Shown: positions 8,869-18,247 of the stretch, piece after piece
Layout: each line of letters opens with the position of its first letter
How positions within the stretch are numbered: the stretch's first letter is position 1
DNA from: JBKHYJ01 sp046565505
GTDB lineage: Bacteria > Acidobacteriota > Blastocatellia > UBA7656
Length of the DNA stretch: 64,000 nucleotides
Assembly: GCA_046565505.1 (NCBI GenBank)
Contig: JBKHYJ010000130.1
Location: forward strand, 1-64,000
Direction of reading: 5' to 3'
Position numbers and translations under genes: made by a program
Notes under the pieces: model-generated
Told to the model about the DNA's origin: nothing
The model's database searches: none
Seen by the model: the letters and a program-made list of their open reading frames with translations, nothing else

Positions 8869-10806
8869 TCACCCCCCGACGTGTATGGCCGGGCGGCGCT
8901 CGGGGTCTTCTTCGGCCTGGCGCAGCACCTCGTGTGTGACGGGGGCCGTGTCACCCTCGCCCAGCGCTATGTACTTCAGCAGGTAAGTGAGCGGGTTGCC
9001 CTCGCTCCAGCCGAAGTAGGCGTGGGGCAGCTTGCCCGTCTTGTCGCGCACGTGAAGCAGGAACGCCGCGATGGCGTTGGGCACGGCCGCGCTCTCCGCT
9101 CGCAGAATCTTGTAGCCATCCACGTCGCAGCCCTTCACCTTGAGCTCGTCGGTGAAGTCCGAGGCGTCGCACACCTTGACCTCTAAGAAGAGCACGGAAT
9201 CTTCCGGCGGGATGTGGTTGTCCTCGCGCTTCTCTTTCTCCTTGAACTGGTACTCCTGCGCCGTGCCGAAGTCGCGGCGGTTGGCGATGATGCGTATCTC
9301 GCCATTCCGGCTGGCCTCTTCGATGAATCGCTCGGCCGCCTCGTCCATCTCGATCTTTTCCACGCGGAGCTCCGTCGTGCGCATCGCCCTCGATACTAAA
9401 GAGGTCAGTATGATCGTGCCGATGAAGAACGAGGCTATCTTGACGCCGTCCGGGCGCTCGATGATGTTGACGACCGTCGTGTAGACGAATACTACGGAGA
9501 TGGCCAGGAACGCCCAGCGCATCCACCCCCTGCGCCATGCCGAGAGCGTCACGGCGATGGCCGCCGAACTCATCAGCACCAGGACGCCGGTCGCGTACGC
9601 GCCGCCCTGCGCGTTCACGTCCGCTTTGAAGATCAGCGTGACGGCGAAAGCTATGGCTATGTAGACCAGCACGAGCGGCCTGGTCGCCCTGGCCCAGTCC
9701 GGCGCCATCCCATACCTCGGCAGGTACCGCGGGACTATGTTAAGCAGCCCCGCCATCGCCGACGCGCCCGCGAACCAGAGTATCAGTATCGTGCTCATGT
9801 CGTACATCGTGCCGAACAGGTCGCCCAGGTACTTGTGCGCGAGGTAGGCGAGCGCGCGCCCATTGGCCTCCTTGCCCTCCTGGAACGCCTCGGCGGGGAT
9901 AAGGGTCGTAGTTATGAGGCTGCTCGAAATAAGCATAACGCTCATAATCAAGGCGGCGGTGCGGAGCAGCTTTCGCGTGTTAATTATCCGCCCGGCGGGT
10001 TGCTCTTCGGTGTCGGACTCGTCGCCCTCGACGAGCGGCATGACGGCCACGCCCGTCTCGAACCCGGAGAGCCCCAGGGCGAGTTTCGGGAACACGAACA
10101 GCGCCGCGCCAATCATCAAGAAGGGGCTGCCGTGGGACCTGAACAGCGCGTCTTTCCACTCCGGCAGGTGATACGGGTGCGTCGCCAGCTCGTAAAAGCC
10201 CACGCCTATCACTATGAGGTTCAGCGCCAGGTACGCCCCGACCAGAAAGACCGCCAGCCCTATTGCTTCTTTGAACCCTTTGAGGAAGACTGCGCCGAGC
10301 ATGGCGATTAAAAACAGGGTGACGCCGACCGGGTGCCTGAGGAATTGAGGCGTGAAAGGGTTCTCGATGACGTGCGCCGTGGCGTCGGCCGCCGAGAGCG
10401 TAATCGTGATGATGAAATCGGTCGCGACGAACCCCAACAGGACCAGCACGAACAGCTTGGCGCGCCACCCGGGGAGCAAGTCTTCGAGCATAGAGATCGA
10501 CCCTTCGCCGTGAGGGCTCGCGGCGGCGACTCTGTTGTAGATGGGAAGCGCGCCGAACAGCGTCAGCAGCACCAGGATCAGCGTTGCTACCGGCGAGAGC
10601 GCGCCCGCGGCCAGGAAGGCTATGCCCGGCTGGTAGCCGAGCGTCGAGAAGTAATCCACGCCCGTCAGGCACATCACCTGCCACCAGCTATGCGTGTGGT
10701 GCTTCTGCTGCACCTGCGGGCCTTCATGCTCTTGCGCGTGCCCTTTGAGTAGCCACCTGCTTAATGGATTGCGCCGTTGCTTCTGCGGGATGATCGATTC
10801 GGCCAT
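8869..10806 (-). CDS. APC-superfamily amino acid permease with long C-terminal tail
   Basis: The 645-residue protein has about 12 hydrophobic segments after a hydrophilic N-terminal region of about 40 residues. TM1 contains the SxxGYQPGIAFLAAG-like helix break of APC transporters (LGYQPGIAFLAAGAL). About 170 residues after the last membrane segment form a soluble cytoplasmic domain. It is probably a proton-coupled importer of amino acids or similar solutes, but the substrate cannot be read from sequence. The start at 10804-10806 is chosen because GGAGG lies 5 nt upstream. A start at 10851 would add 15 residues without a site. It converges with the PhyH-like gene across a region with inverted copies of GTGACAGGC (8772-8780 and 8864-8872). 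Confidence 0.85.
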   Translation of the reverse strand: MAESIIPQKQRRNPLSRWLLKGHAQEHEGPQVQQKHHTHSWWQVMCLTGVDYFSTLGYQPGIAFLAAGALSPVATLILVLLTLFGALPIYNRVAAASPHGEGSISMLEDLLPGWRAKLFVLVLLGFVATDFIITITLSAADATAHVIENPFTPQFLRHPVGVTLFLIAMLGAVFLKGFKEAIGLAVFLVGAYLALNLIVIGVGFYELATHPYHLPEWKDALFRSHGSPFLMIGAALFVFPKLALGLSGFETGVAVMPLVEGDESDTEEQPAGRIINTRKLLRTAALIMSVMLISSSLITTTLIPAEAFQEGKEANGRALAYLAHKYLGDLFGTMYDMSTILILWFAGASAMAGLLNIVPRYLPRYGMAPDWARATRPLVLVYIAIAFAVTLIFKADVNAQGGAYATGVLVLMSSAAIAVTLSAWRRGWMRWAFLAISVVFVYTTVVNIIERPDGVKIASFFIGTIILTSLVSRAMRTTELRVEKIEMDEAAERFIEEASRNGEIRIIANRRDFGTAQEYQFKEKEKREDNHIPPEDSVLFLEVKVCDASDFTDELKVKGCDVDGYKILRAESAAVPNAIAAFLLHVRDKTGKLPHAYFGWSEGNPLTYLLKYIALGEGDTAPVTHEVLRQAEEDPERRPAIHVGG

Positions 10807-11096
10807 TCTCACCTCCAGAGTTAAAGGCCCCGGGATGTGTCGGTGAGTCAATTGACAAACGGGCCTGGAAAGCCCCTAACCCCTGCGCCTTAAACCTTCC
10901 CGTTCAGACGAGCGGGCGACGAAAGTCTGACCCGGTGTACTTCATCAATGCAATACGATGCCCTCGCCAGTCTGATTTTACTCCAGCCCGGCCGCTACAG
11001 AAAGCATACGGTGGGAAGATCAAAGTGTGTGCCACACCGTCGTATTCACAAAAGGCGGGATTATATGGCTCGCAGGTAGCGGCGGCGCGCCCCGGC

Positions 11097-12068
11097 TCAA
11101 CGCTCTACTTCGGGAAAGGCGGCTATCGCGTCATGCACCCTGCGGTCGTGCGCGGGGACTATAACGAGGTCCGGGTAGCGGTTCGCCAGTTGGTGGACCT
11201 TAACAATCGAGCGCCTCACTTCGTCTTCGTCGAAGTCAACGAGCTTGCGGGAGACCCAGGGCCTTTCGGCCGGAAGCCGCACCCCTTCGACCGCCCATGT
11301 CAGGTCGCCTATGAAAAAGAACCTTTTGCCCGAGCGCAAGTTTACGAACATACCCATAGAGCCCGGCGTGTGCCCGGGCAGAGGCACGAGCACCACGCTA
11401 CGGTCGTCGAACAGGTCGAGGCTCCTGTCGAAATTCTCGTAAGGGCCGCCAGTCAGCTCGATCTCGCGCAGTCTCATTTTGCCGACCATACGCTTTATCA
11501 GCTCATGGTCGGGGAGGGTTCGGATGTATGAAGCCTCCTCCTTCGTCACCCACCCTTCCGCCCGCGGGAAGTCTTCCCAGCCGCTAACGTGATCCCAGTG
11601 CGAATGAGAGATGAGGATCATATTTATCTGCTCGGGGGCGACGCCATGCCCGCGCAACTGCTCGGCGGCCGGCGCTTCTTTATCGTAAGTCGTCAGCGCC
11701 TTCATCAATGGAGGTATAGTCTTTACATGCTCGTCAACGTCTGACCCGAAGCCCGTGTCGAAAAGGAATGTGGCCTTCGGGTGGCGCACCAGTATGGCGG
11801 CCATCCCGCTCTCGAACCGCTCGGACCACCTGCCGCCGCGGTAGATGAACGATTCTTTACTGACCATCTTCCCGCACTTGATCAGCGATAGCGTGGCCTC
11901 CGGGAACTCGTCCCCACCCGCCTCGCCGCCCGAATGAAAAACACCTCCGCCGCCGTAGGCCATAACGTCTATCCTGCGCGGCATGAAAGTGTAGGCGAGC
12001 AGCGCGAACGAGACGGCGAAAATTGACGCGGCCGCGAGCAGCGACCTCTTTAAGCATCCTACGGGCAT
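11097..12068 (-). CDS. Membrane-anchored MBL-fold hydrolase, AHL-lactonase-like
   Basis: The 323-residue protein starts with a hydrophobic segment (residues 8-28) that could be a signal anchor. The metallo-beta-lactamase metal motif HSHWDH is at residues 155-160. Further ligands are in PGHTPGS and IGDLTW, and VPAHD lies near the C-terminus. This arrangement, with the LPGHTPGSMGMFV strand, resembles the N-acyl homoserine lactonase branch, but other esters or lactones are possible. About 150 nt separate it from the ECF sigma gene upstream on the same strand. Confidence 0.8.
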   Translation of the reverse strand: MPVGCLKRSLLAAASIFAVSFALLAYTFMPRRIDVMAYGGGGVFHSGGEAGGDEFPEATLSLIKCGKMVSKESFIYRGGRWSERFESGMAAILVRHPKATFLFDTGFGSDVDEHVKTIPPLMKALTTYDKEAPAAEQLRGHGVAPEQINMILISHSHWDHVSGWEDFPRAEGWVTKEEASYIRTLPDHELIKRMVGKMRLREIELTGGPYENFDRSLDLFDDRSVVLVPLPGHTPGSMGMFVNLRSGKRFFFIGDLTWAVEGVRLPAERPWVSRKLVDFDEDEVRRSIVKVHQLANRYPDLVIVPAHDRRVHDAIAAFPEVER

Positions 12069-12215
12069 AGCGTGCCTCTTGCGGGTCGTTCGGTCTTATT
12101 TGGAGGTTGTGTTTTACACTAAATCTACCCGAGCGGCAACGCGGCAGGGCGACCTGCGGCGTCGCGCGGGTCGGGCGTCGCCGGCTGAGCGGTACAGGCA
12201 CATGTCAAGCGCCGC

Positions 12216-13145
12216 TCACTTGACCGCAGTGAGCTTGCTCGGGGCCAGCACGGCGTCTAATTTACGAATCCGGCCCGCGTCATCGACCTCCACATGCACC
12301 GTGTAGCGCCTCGCGCGAGTGGCCCGCGAATTCACCTGTTCGAGCAGCGCCGCGGGCCGGCCGTTCAGCGCGAGGAAAGAGACGCGCGGCGGGCTGGCGA
12401 GCTTTTCTAAAAGCGCCATGACGAGCCGCAACACCTTGTCGCGCCCGCGGATGGGTCGGAGGGCCGCCGCCACCTCACCGCCGCCGTCGGACAGGCTGAC
12501 CACGTCTTCCGCCAGCAGCCGCTCAAGTCCTTCGGCGTCGCGGGCGTTGAGGTAAAGCAGGAATTGCTCAAGCGCGCGTTGCGTCGCTTCTTGACGGGCG
12601 GGGGTGAATGCGGCCCTGCCCTTGTCGTACTCACGCATCCTTCTGCGCGCGCGGTGCAATAAAACTTTTACGTTCGCCTCCGTGATGTCGAGCGCGATGG
12701 CCGCCTCTTCGGTCGAATAGTCAAACACGTCGCGGAGCAGTAGCACCGCCCGCTGCGAAGGCGTCAGGGCTTCGAGCGCCAGCAGAAAAGCGAACGAGAT
12801 GCTTTCGAGCAGGTCATAGCGCGCGGCGGGCGAGTCTTCCGATGGCGCGGGCGGCTCGTAAGACGCGGGGCTTTCCGCGTCGTCCGTGGCGACGGGGGAT
12901 GGCAGCCAGGGGCCCGTGTAACTCCTCCGCCGCCTGCGCCGCAGGTAGTCCCGGCTTAGGTTCATAGCCACCCGAATGAGCCAGGGCCGCAAGGGCTGGC
13001 CCGCGTCGCGCGGCGGATTCTCTATCGCTTTGACGAACGTTTCTTGAACCAGGTCGTCCGCGTCCGCGGCATTGCCCGTCATCCTGTAGCACAACCCCCA
13101 CAGCAGCCTGCGGTCCGTTTCAAAAGCTTCGGCCGACATAACCAT
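12216..13145 (-). CDS. ECF sigma factor with SnoaL-like C-terminal domain (SigJ/ECF41 type)
   Basis: The 309-residue protein has sigma region 2 (DADDLVQETFVKAIENP) and region 4 (LTPSQRAVLLLRDVFDYSTE then EEAAIALDITEANVKVLLHR). A C-terminal domain of about 110 residues begins near LEQFLLYLNARDAEGLERLL and has the NTF2/SnoaL-like pattern. In ECF41-type factors this extension tunes activity in place of a separate anti-sigma factor. The linker between regions 2 and 4 is unusually long and rich in Pro and Ser. The start could also be the ATG two codons downstream. Targets are unknown, though such factors often control a neighbouring oxidoreductase, and a flavoprotein gene lies just upstream on the same strand. 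Confidence 0.87.
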   Translation of the reverse strand: MVMSAEAFETDRRLLWGLCYRMTGNAADADDLVQETFVKAIENPPRDAGQPLRPWLIRVAMNLSRDYLRRRRRRSYTGPWLPSPVATDDAESPASYEPPAPSEDSPAARYDLLESISFAFLLALEALTPSQRAVLLLRDVFDYSTEEAAIALDITEANVKVLLHRARRRMREYDKGRAAFTPARQEATQRALEQFLLYLNARDAEGLERLLAEDVVSLSDGGGEVAAALRPIRGRDKVLRLVMALLEKLASPPRVSFLALNGRPAALLEQVNSRATRARRYTVHVEVDDAGRIRKLDAVLAPSKLTAVK

Positions 13146-13192
13146 ACACAGTCTCTTTAGCCCGCGTACCTGATTACCGATTTCATAATGCC

Positions 13193-13236
13193 GATTGCGG
13201 ATTGCTGGTCTGATTGGTGACTAGCAATCCGCAATC
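13193..13236. repeat. Inverted repeat upstream of the ECF sigma gene
   Basis: Perfect 14-bp arms, GATTGCGGATTGCT at 13193-13206 and AGCAATCCGCAATC at 13223-13236, enclose a 16-nt loop. They are followed by AATCTAAAATCTAACCCTG-like sequence that resembles the flank of the repeat at 109-245. It is probably a REP-like family member or the terminator of the flavoprotein gene upstream. Confidence 0.65.
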
Positions 13237-13282
13237 TAAAATCTAACCCTGAACCCATCGGCGCCCGCGTGGGCTTATTCTT

Positions 13283-14605
13283 CTAACTGGCGGCCGCGAG
13301 GCTGGCGGGAATCTCGGCCGCGACCAGCTCCGCGGCTTGCTTCGCGCTGGCAAGGCTCGCGTCGACGAGCAGCCCTTCGCCGCCCACCCAATCGCCCGAC
13401 ACGAACAGGCCGGGCACGTCGCTCACGCGCGGGCCGGGCCGACCTTTCGTGCCATCGCGCAAGGCCGTCGCTGTGTCGTTCATCACTACGAGGTCAGGCA
13501 GGAAGCGGCGTTGCGCCACGGCGGCCCGCCACCCGGGCTGCACGAGGTCAAGCAGGCCCTCAAGCTCGCGCTCCACGGCCTCGGGCGCGTCGTCGTGGTC
13601 CGGGGGGAGGTACTTGGCGACGTGAATCATCGCGCCGCCTTCTGGCGCAAGCCGCGCCGCGGCAGAGTGGACCGAAAGGTACAGCGGCCGGTCGACGCCG
13701 AGCGCGAAGGTGGCCTTTGGCTTCGGCAAATAATCTAGCGCCACGTCAAGGCACGCGGCCTTAACAGTCACCGCCTCGTCGGCCCACCGCGCCAGCGAAG
13801 TCTGCCTCCCATGCTCTACCAGTCGCGCGGCGACCGCCGGGCTTGAGGCGATGACGACGTTCCGCGACCCGAACTCGCGGCCGTCCGCGAGCCTGACGCC
13901 CCGCGCCGCGCCCGCCGCGTCGCGCAAGACCACCTCCACTTTCGCCCCCGCCTCTACCGAAACGCCCGCCTGCTCGGCCTTTCGCATCAGCCCATCCACG
14001 ATAGTTTGCCACCCGCCATCCAGGTATAAGACGCTCTTGGTGAACGCCAGTTTCAACTGCTCTATGGCCGCGCCGGCGCTCATCCGCTCCGGCGCGTTCG
14101 TGTAAGTCGAGACGCGGAACACGGCGAGCAGGAACTCCCTGACGTCCGCATGCGAGATATGGCTATCGACCCATTCGCGCAGGCTCATGCCCATCGCCGC
14201 GGCTCCGTCGAGCTTCGCGATGGAGCCGAGCAAGCGCGCCGTTTCGAGCTTGGCCGGGAGGCCGAACAGGCTCGTCGTGAGCAGCGAGACCATGCCCGCG
14301 GGAAACGTGTGCTTGACGCCGCCCTTGACGGCGAACGCGCCCGACACGGACGGCACGCGCCCGCGTAACTCCACGCCCAGCTCTCGCAGAATTTCGATCC
14401 CGCGCCCCCCGCGGTAAAGGGCATGCGGCCCTATGTTCAGGTAGAATCCGCCCTGCTGCCTGGTGCGTGCGCGGCCGCCCGCCGCGTGCGACTGTTCAAA
14501 TAGCCGCACGCTCTTTCCGCCCCGCGCGAGGAAGACCGCCGCGGCAAGTCCCGATACGCCACCACCGACGACGACCGCGTCGGATCGTTGCTCACTCGAT
14601 TGCAT
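13283..14605 (-). CDS. Phytoene-dehydrogenase-like FAD oxidoreductase
   Basis: The 440-residue flavoprotein starts with a dinucleotide-binding motif (VVVGGGVSGLAAAVFLARGG, GGGVSG about residues 14-19). It continues with the LFEQSHAAGGRARTR segment typical of the CrtI/amine oxidase superfamily, and it closes with the FAD-binding PGLFVSGDWVGGEGLLVDAS region. Proteins of this type desaturate carotenoids or oxidise other lipids and amines. No carotenoid genes lie nearby, so the substrate stays open. GAAAGGAG lies 9 nt before the ATG. Confidence 0.85.
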   Translation of the reverse strand: MQSSEQRSDAVVVGGGVSGLAAAVFLARGGKSVRLFEQSHAAGGRARTRQQGGFYLNIGPHALYRGGRGIEILRELGVELRGRVPSVSGAFAVKGGVKHTFPAGMVSLLTTSLFGLPAKLETARLLGSIAKLDGAAAMGMSLREWVDSHISHADVREFLLAVFRVSTYTNAPERMSAGAAIEQLKLAFTKSVLYLDGGWQTIVDGLMRKAEQAGVSVEAGAKVEVVLRDAAGAARGVRLADGREFGSRNVVIASSPAVAARLVEHGRQTSLARWADEAVTVKAACLDVALDYLPKPKATFALGVDRPLYLSVHSAAARLAPEGGAMIHVAKYLPPDHDDAPEAVERELEGLLDLVQPGWRAAVAQRRFLPDLVVMNDTATALRDGTKGRPGPRVSDVPGLFVSGDWVGGEGLLVDASLASAKQAAELVAAEIPASLAAAS

Positions 14606-14719
14606 TGCTTATGGCTCCTTTCAAACATTCTCGCCGGGCATTCGGCCGGCGCTACCGACAACACGTTTGAGGATGCCGTAAGGTTACATCGGCGCATTTT
14701 TATGAATGATGCAGAAGCC

Positions 14720-17341
14720 CTAGACCCCGGCCGCCGCCGCCCGCTGGTCGCGGAACCGTATGATCTGGTCGAAAGTGCGCTTGATGTTGTCGGCCATGAC
14801 GACTATCAAATCGCCTTTGCGCGCCTGCGCGAGCGCGTAATCGACCGCCTCGACCTCGTCAACGATCACTTCAATAGACTCCGCCGCCATGCCGGCGTCG
14901 AGCGCGCCCCGCTTCATTAACTCTGCTATGTCGCCCACGGCACGCCCGCGGCGGTCGTCGTCTTCTTTGATGATGAGCCTGTCGAAGGCTTCGGCGGCGA
15001 TGCGCCCCATCGTATCTATGTCCACGTCGCGGCGGTCGCCCGGCCCGGCGACCACGCCCACGCGGCGCTCCACGTTGAGCTTCTTGATGAATGCCGCGAC
15101 GTTGCGGTACGCCGCGACGTTGTGCGCGTAATCGAGCAGCACATGGAAGTCGCCGACCTGTTCGAGGTTCAGCCGCCCCGGCGAGAGGTAAAATCCCGTG
15201 TCGAACGTCTTGAGCCCTGTCCTGATGTCGTCAATGCTCACGCCCGAAAGGTAAGCCGAGAGCGCCGCTGCCATCGCGTTAGCAACGTTGAACATCGCGC
15301 GGCCTTTGAAGGTCGCCGGTATCGAGTTGAGGTTGAGGGCGGGGAGATTCTGCGCGCCGCGCCTGATGATGATCGAATTGTCGCGGAGCATCGCGCCCGT
15401 CCCCCCGCCCTCGACATGCCGCCTGAAGACCTCGTTATCCGGGTCGAGCGAGAAGTAACACAGTTGCCCCCTCGCCCTGCCGGCCAGCGGGACCAGGTGC
15501 GGGTCCTCCGCGTTAAGGATCGAATAGCCGTCGCGGCGCACGACCTCGACCACCACGGATTTGACGTGCGCGAGGTCTTCGAGCGTCTCTACGCCGCGCA
15601 GCCCGAGGTGATCTTCCGACACGTTAGTGATGACGCCTATGTCGCACTGGTCGTACCCCAGCCCCGCGCGCAGTATGCCCCCGCGCGCGGTTTCGAGCAC
15701 GGCGAAATCGACGGTCGGGTCCTTCAACACCATCTGGGCGGACCACGGGCCGGTGAGGTCGCCTTTCAGTATGCGCTTCCCATTTATGTACAGCCCGTCG
15801 GTCGTCGTGAGCCCCACCTTCTTGCCCGACATCTTGAGGATGTGCGCAAGCATGCGGGCCGTGGTCGTCTTGCCGTTGGTCCCAGTAATGGCGATGACGG
15901 GGATGCGCGCCGGCGCGCCGGCCGGAAATAGCATGTTCAAGACGGCCCCGGCCACGTCGCGCGGCCTGCCGACGGTCGGGTGCACGTGCATGCGGAAGCC
16001 TGGCGCGGCGTTCACTTCGCAGATGGCCCCGCCCGTCTCCTCCAGCGGCCGAGAGATGTCGGTCGTAATCATATCGACGCCGGCTATGTCGAGCCCTATG
16101 ACGCGGGCCGCGCGCTTCGCCGTCTCGATGTTCTCGTAGTGTATGTCGTCCGTGCGGTCGACGGCCGTGCCGCCCGTGCTGATGTTGGCGGTGTACTTCA
16201 GCCACACGGCTTGGCCGGCCGCGGGGACCGAGTCCAGGTCCAGGCCCTGTTCCGCGATCAACCGCCGGGACTCTTCGTTCAGGGAGATTTTCGTGAGCGC
16301 TTTCTCATGCCCTTCGCCGCGCAGGGGGTTGCGGTTCTCTTTATCGACCAACTGTTGGACTGTGCGCGCGCCGTCGCCCACGACGTGCGCGGGCAGGCGC
16401 TCTGATACCGCGACGACTTCGCCGTTGACGACCAGCACGCGGTGGTCACGGCCGCTAATGTGGCGCTCGATTATGCAATCATCCGAGTAACTCATGGCGC
16501 GGTCGAAGGCCAGCTCGACCTCTTCGCCGGAGTTCAGGTTGATGGCGACGCCCTTGCCGTGATTGGCGTTTAGCGGCTTGAGCACCACGGGGAAGCCGAG
16601 GGCCGCGGCGGCTTCGCGCGCCTGGTCGCGGCCGCCGACGACGCGCCCCCCGGGGACGGGGATGCCCGACTCGTCGAGCATCTTTTTAGTCAGCTCTTTA
16701 TCGCACGCTATGTCCGTCGCGATGAGGCCCGTCATGGAGGTGACCGTCGCCTCTATGCGCTTCTGGTACTTGCCGTGGCCGAGCTGCACGAGGTTCCTCT
16801 CGTTCAGGCGTATGACGGGGATGTCCCTCTCCCTGGCCTTGTCTATGATGGATTGGGTGCTAGGCCCATAGGCCACGTCGTCGAGTAGGCGCGAGAGCGC
16901 GGCCAGCTCTTCTTCGTAATCAAGGGGCGCGCCCGAGGCGAGGTGCTCGACTATGCGTATGGCGGCGCGGCCCGCCTCAAGCCCGACCTTCTCTTCGACG
17001 TAAGAGTAGATGACGTTGTAGACGCCGGGCCGGTCCGCCGAGCGAGTCTTCCCATACCCCACGTCTGTCCCGACGAGCGTCTGTAGCTCGAGCGCGACGT
17101 GCTCGACTATGTGCCCCGCCCACGTCCCATCGCGCAGCCGCATGATGAACCCGCCCTCGACGCCCTCCGAGCAGCGGTGCGTGTGGAGCGTCGGGATCAT
17201 CTCCACGAGGCGGTCCGTGAAGCCCTCTATGGAATTCGACGGGCGCGCCTCCATCTCTTCGATGTCGAGCACGAAGCGGATGACCGGGCGGAGGCTGTAA
17301 ACGTTGGGGCCGCGAAAGACCTGTGTGTCCAAAATCTTCAT
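14720..17341 (-). CDS. cphA: Cyanophycin synthetase
   Basis: This 873-residue enzyme polymerises aspartate and arginine into cyanophycin using ATP. It has the CphA-specific N-terminal domain (to about residue 160), an ATP-grasp domain (including GFPVVLKPLNANHGKGVAIN), and a C-terminal Mur-ligase-like domain with P-loop GTNGKTTTARML and the FDTGFYLSPGRLNLE region. All three parts are complete and the length is normal for the family. It starts 10 nt after the cyanophycinase stop, so the two are one operon. A GGGGTGAAG sequence precedes the ATG. Confidence 0.95.
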   Translation of the reverse strand: MKILDTQVFRGPNVYSLRPVIRFVLDIEEMEARPSNSIEGFTDRLVEMIPTLHTHRCSEGVEGGFIMRLRDGTWAGHIVEHVALELQTLVGTDVGYGKTRSADRPGVYNVIYSYVEEKVGLEAGRAAIRIVEHLASGAPLDYEEELAALSRLLDDVAYGPSTQSIIDKARERDIPVIRLNERNLVQLGHGKYQKRIEATVTSMTGLIATDIACDKELTKKMLDESGIPVPGGRVVGGRDQAREAAAALGFPVVLKPLNANHGKGVAINLNSGEEVELAFDRAMSYSDDCIIERHISGRDHRVLVVNGEVVAVSERLPAHVVGDGARTVQQLVDKENRNPLRGEGHEKALTKISLNEESRRLIAEQGLDLDSVPAAGQAVWLKYTANISTGGTAVDRTDDIHYENIETAKRAARVIGLDIAGVDMITTDISRPLEETGGAICEVNAAPGFRMHVHPTVGRPRDVAGAVLNMLFPAGAPARIPVIAITGTNGKTTTARMLAHILKMSGKKVGLTTTDGLYINGKRILKGDLTGPWSAQMVLKDPTVDFAVLETARGGILRAGLGYDQCDIGVITNVSEDHLGLRGVETLEDLAHVKSVVVEVVRRDGYSILNAEDPHLVPLAGRARGQLCYFSLDPDNEVFRRHVEGGGTGAMLRDNSIIIRRGAQNLPALNLNSIPATFKGRAMFNVANAMAAALSAYLSGVSIDDIRTGLKTFDTGFYLSPGRLNLEQVGDFHVLLDYAHNVAAYRNVAAFIKKLNVERRVGVVAGPGDRRDVDIDTMGRIAAEAFDRLIIKEDDDRRGRAVGDIAELMKRGALDAGMAAESIEVIVDEVEAVDYALAQARKGDLIVVMADNIKRTFDQIIRFRDQRAAAAGV

Positions 17342-17351
17342 GGCTTCACCC

Positions 17352-18167
17352 CTATGAGATTACCGTGCGCTTATTGATGTCGAACTTGCCGCCGTGCACG
17401 AGCGTGTGCAGCACCATGCGGCAGAAGGCCAGCGGGCTTTTGTCGGGCGTGATCGCGAGGTTCACCGAATGCGCCTCGCTGGCGTCGGCGATGGTGACGG
17501 TCCCCCTGCCTATCACCGACAGCGTCCCCTCATGCGTGATGAGCGCGGCCGTGTCCTCGTCGACCCCGACGCCGAGCATTTTCGGGTAAGACATGACGGC
17601 CGTGAGCAGCCGCCCGAGCCTGTTGCGCTGGTGGAAGTGCTGGTCGATGAGCAGGGAGTCGGTCAGGCCGAGGCCCTCCTGGAGCTTCACCATGCCGCTG
17701 CGGGCGAGGCTGCCGACCAGGCCGCTGGCTATCATGGGGCTGCTCATCGCCGCCGCGCCCGCGCTGGTCCCGCCGATGGTCGCGCCATTGTCGTAGGCCG
17801 ATTTTATCGCGCCGAGCGCCGCCGTCGCATGAAGTATGCCGACGATCTTGCTCTGGTCGCCGCCCGTCATGAAGATGCCCGTGGCCTTCGCTATGTCTTT
17901 AGCCACGTCGGGCAATTCGGCCTCCTCGCGCTTGAAGAGCGGCAGCAGTTGAACCGACCGCGCGCCGAAGTCCGTGAATATCTGGTGGTAGACGGCCCCG
18001 CTCTCTTCGCTCTCGGAGGCGCTCGGCAGTATGGCTATTCGGGCCTTGCCGCCCCCGCTGCTCTCGAAAAAATTCTTGAGGAGGAATTTCTGCTCGAACT
18101 TGTCCTCCGCGCCGCCTATCAGCATCAGCGTGCCCGGCCGGGGGGCGCTCCGTTTTTTTCTGACCAT
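17352..18167 (-). CDS. cphB: Cyanophycinase
   Basis: The 271-residue serine hydrolase of the peptidase S51 family cleaves cyanophycin to beta-Asp-Arg dipeptides. The nucleophile is S135 in GGTSAGAAA. The LMLIGGAEDK start and the TGGDQSKI segment are typical. It lies directly upstream of cphA on the same strand, so breakdown and synthesis genes are transcribed together. No isoaspartyl dipeptidase gene is visible nearby to finish degradation. Confidence 0.93.
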   Translation of the reverse strand: MVRKKRSAPRPGTLMLIGGAEDKFEQKFLLKNFFESSGGGKARIAILPSASESEESGAVYHQIFTDFGARSVQLLPLFKREEAELPDVAKDIAKATGIFMTGGDQSKIVGILHATAALGAIKSAYDNGATIGGTSAGAAAMSSPMIASGLVGSLARSGMVKLQEGLGLTDSLLIDQHFHQRNRLGRLLTAVMSYPKMLGVGVDEDTAALITHEGTLSVIGRGTVTIADASEAHSVNLAITPDKSPLAFCRMVLHTLVHGGKFDINKRTVIS

Positions 18168-18247
18168 GCGGGCTCACTCTGTCTCAGGGAATTATACAAA
18201 CCGGGAGCCGGCTATTTTACACAACCGGGCGCGCCGCCGTAAGGGCC

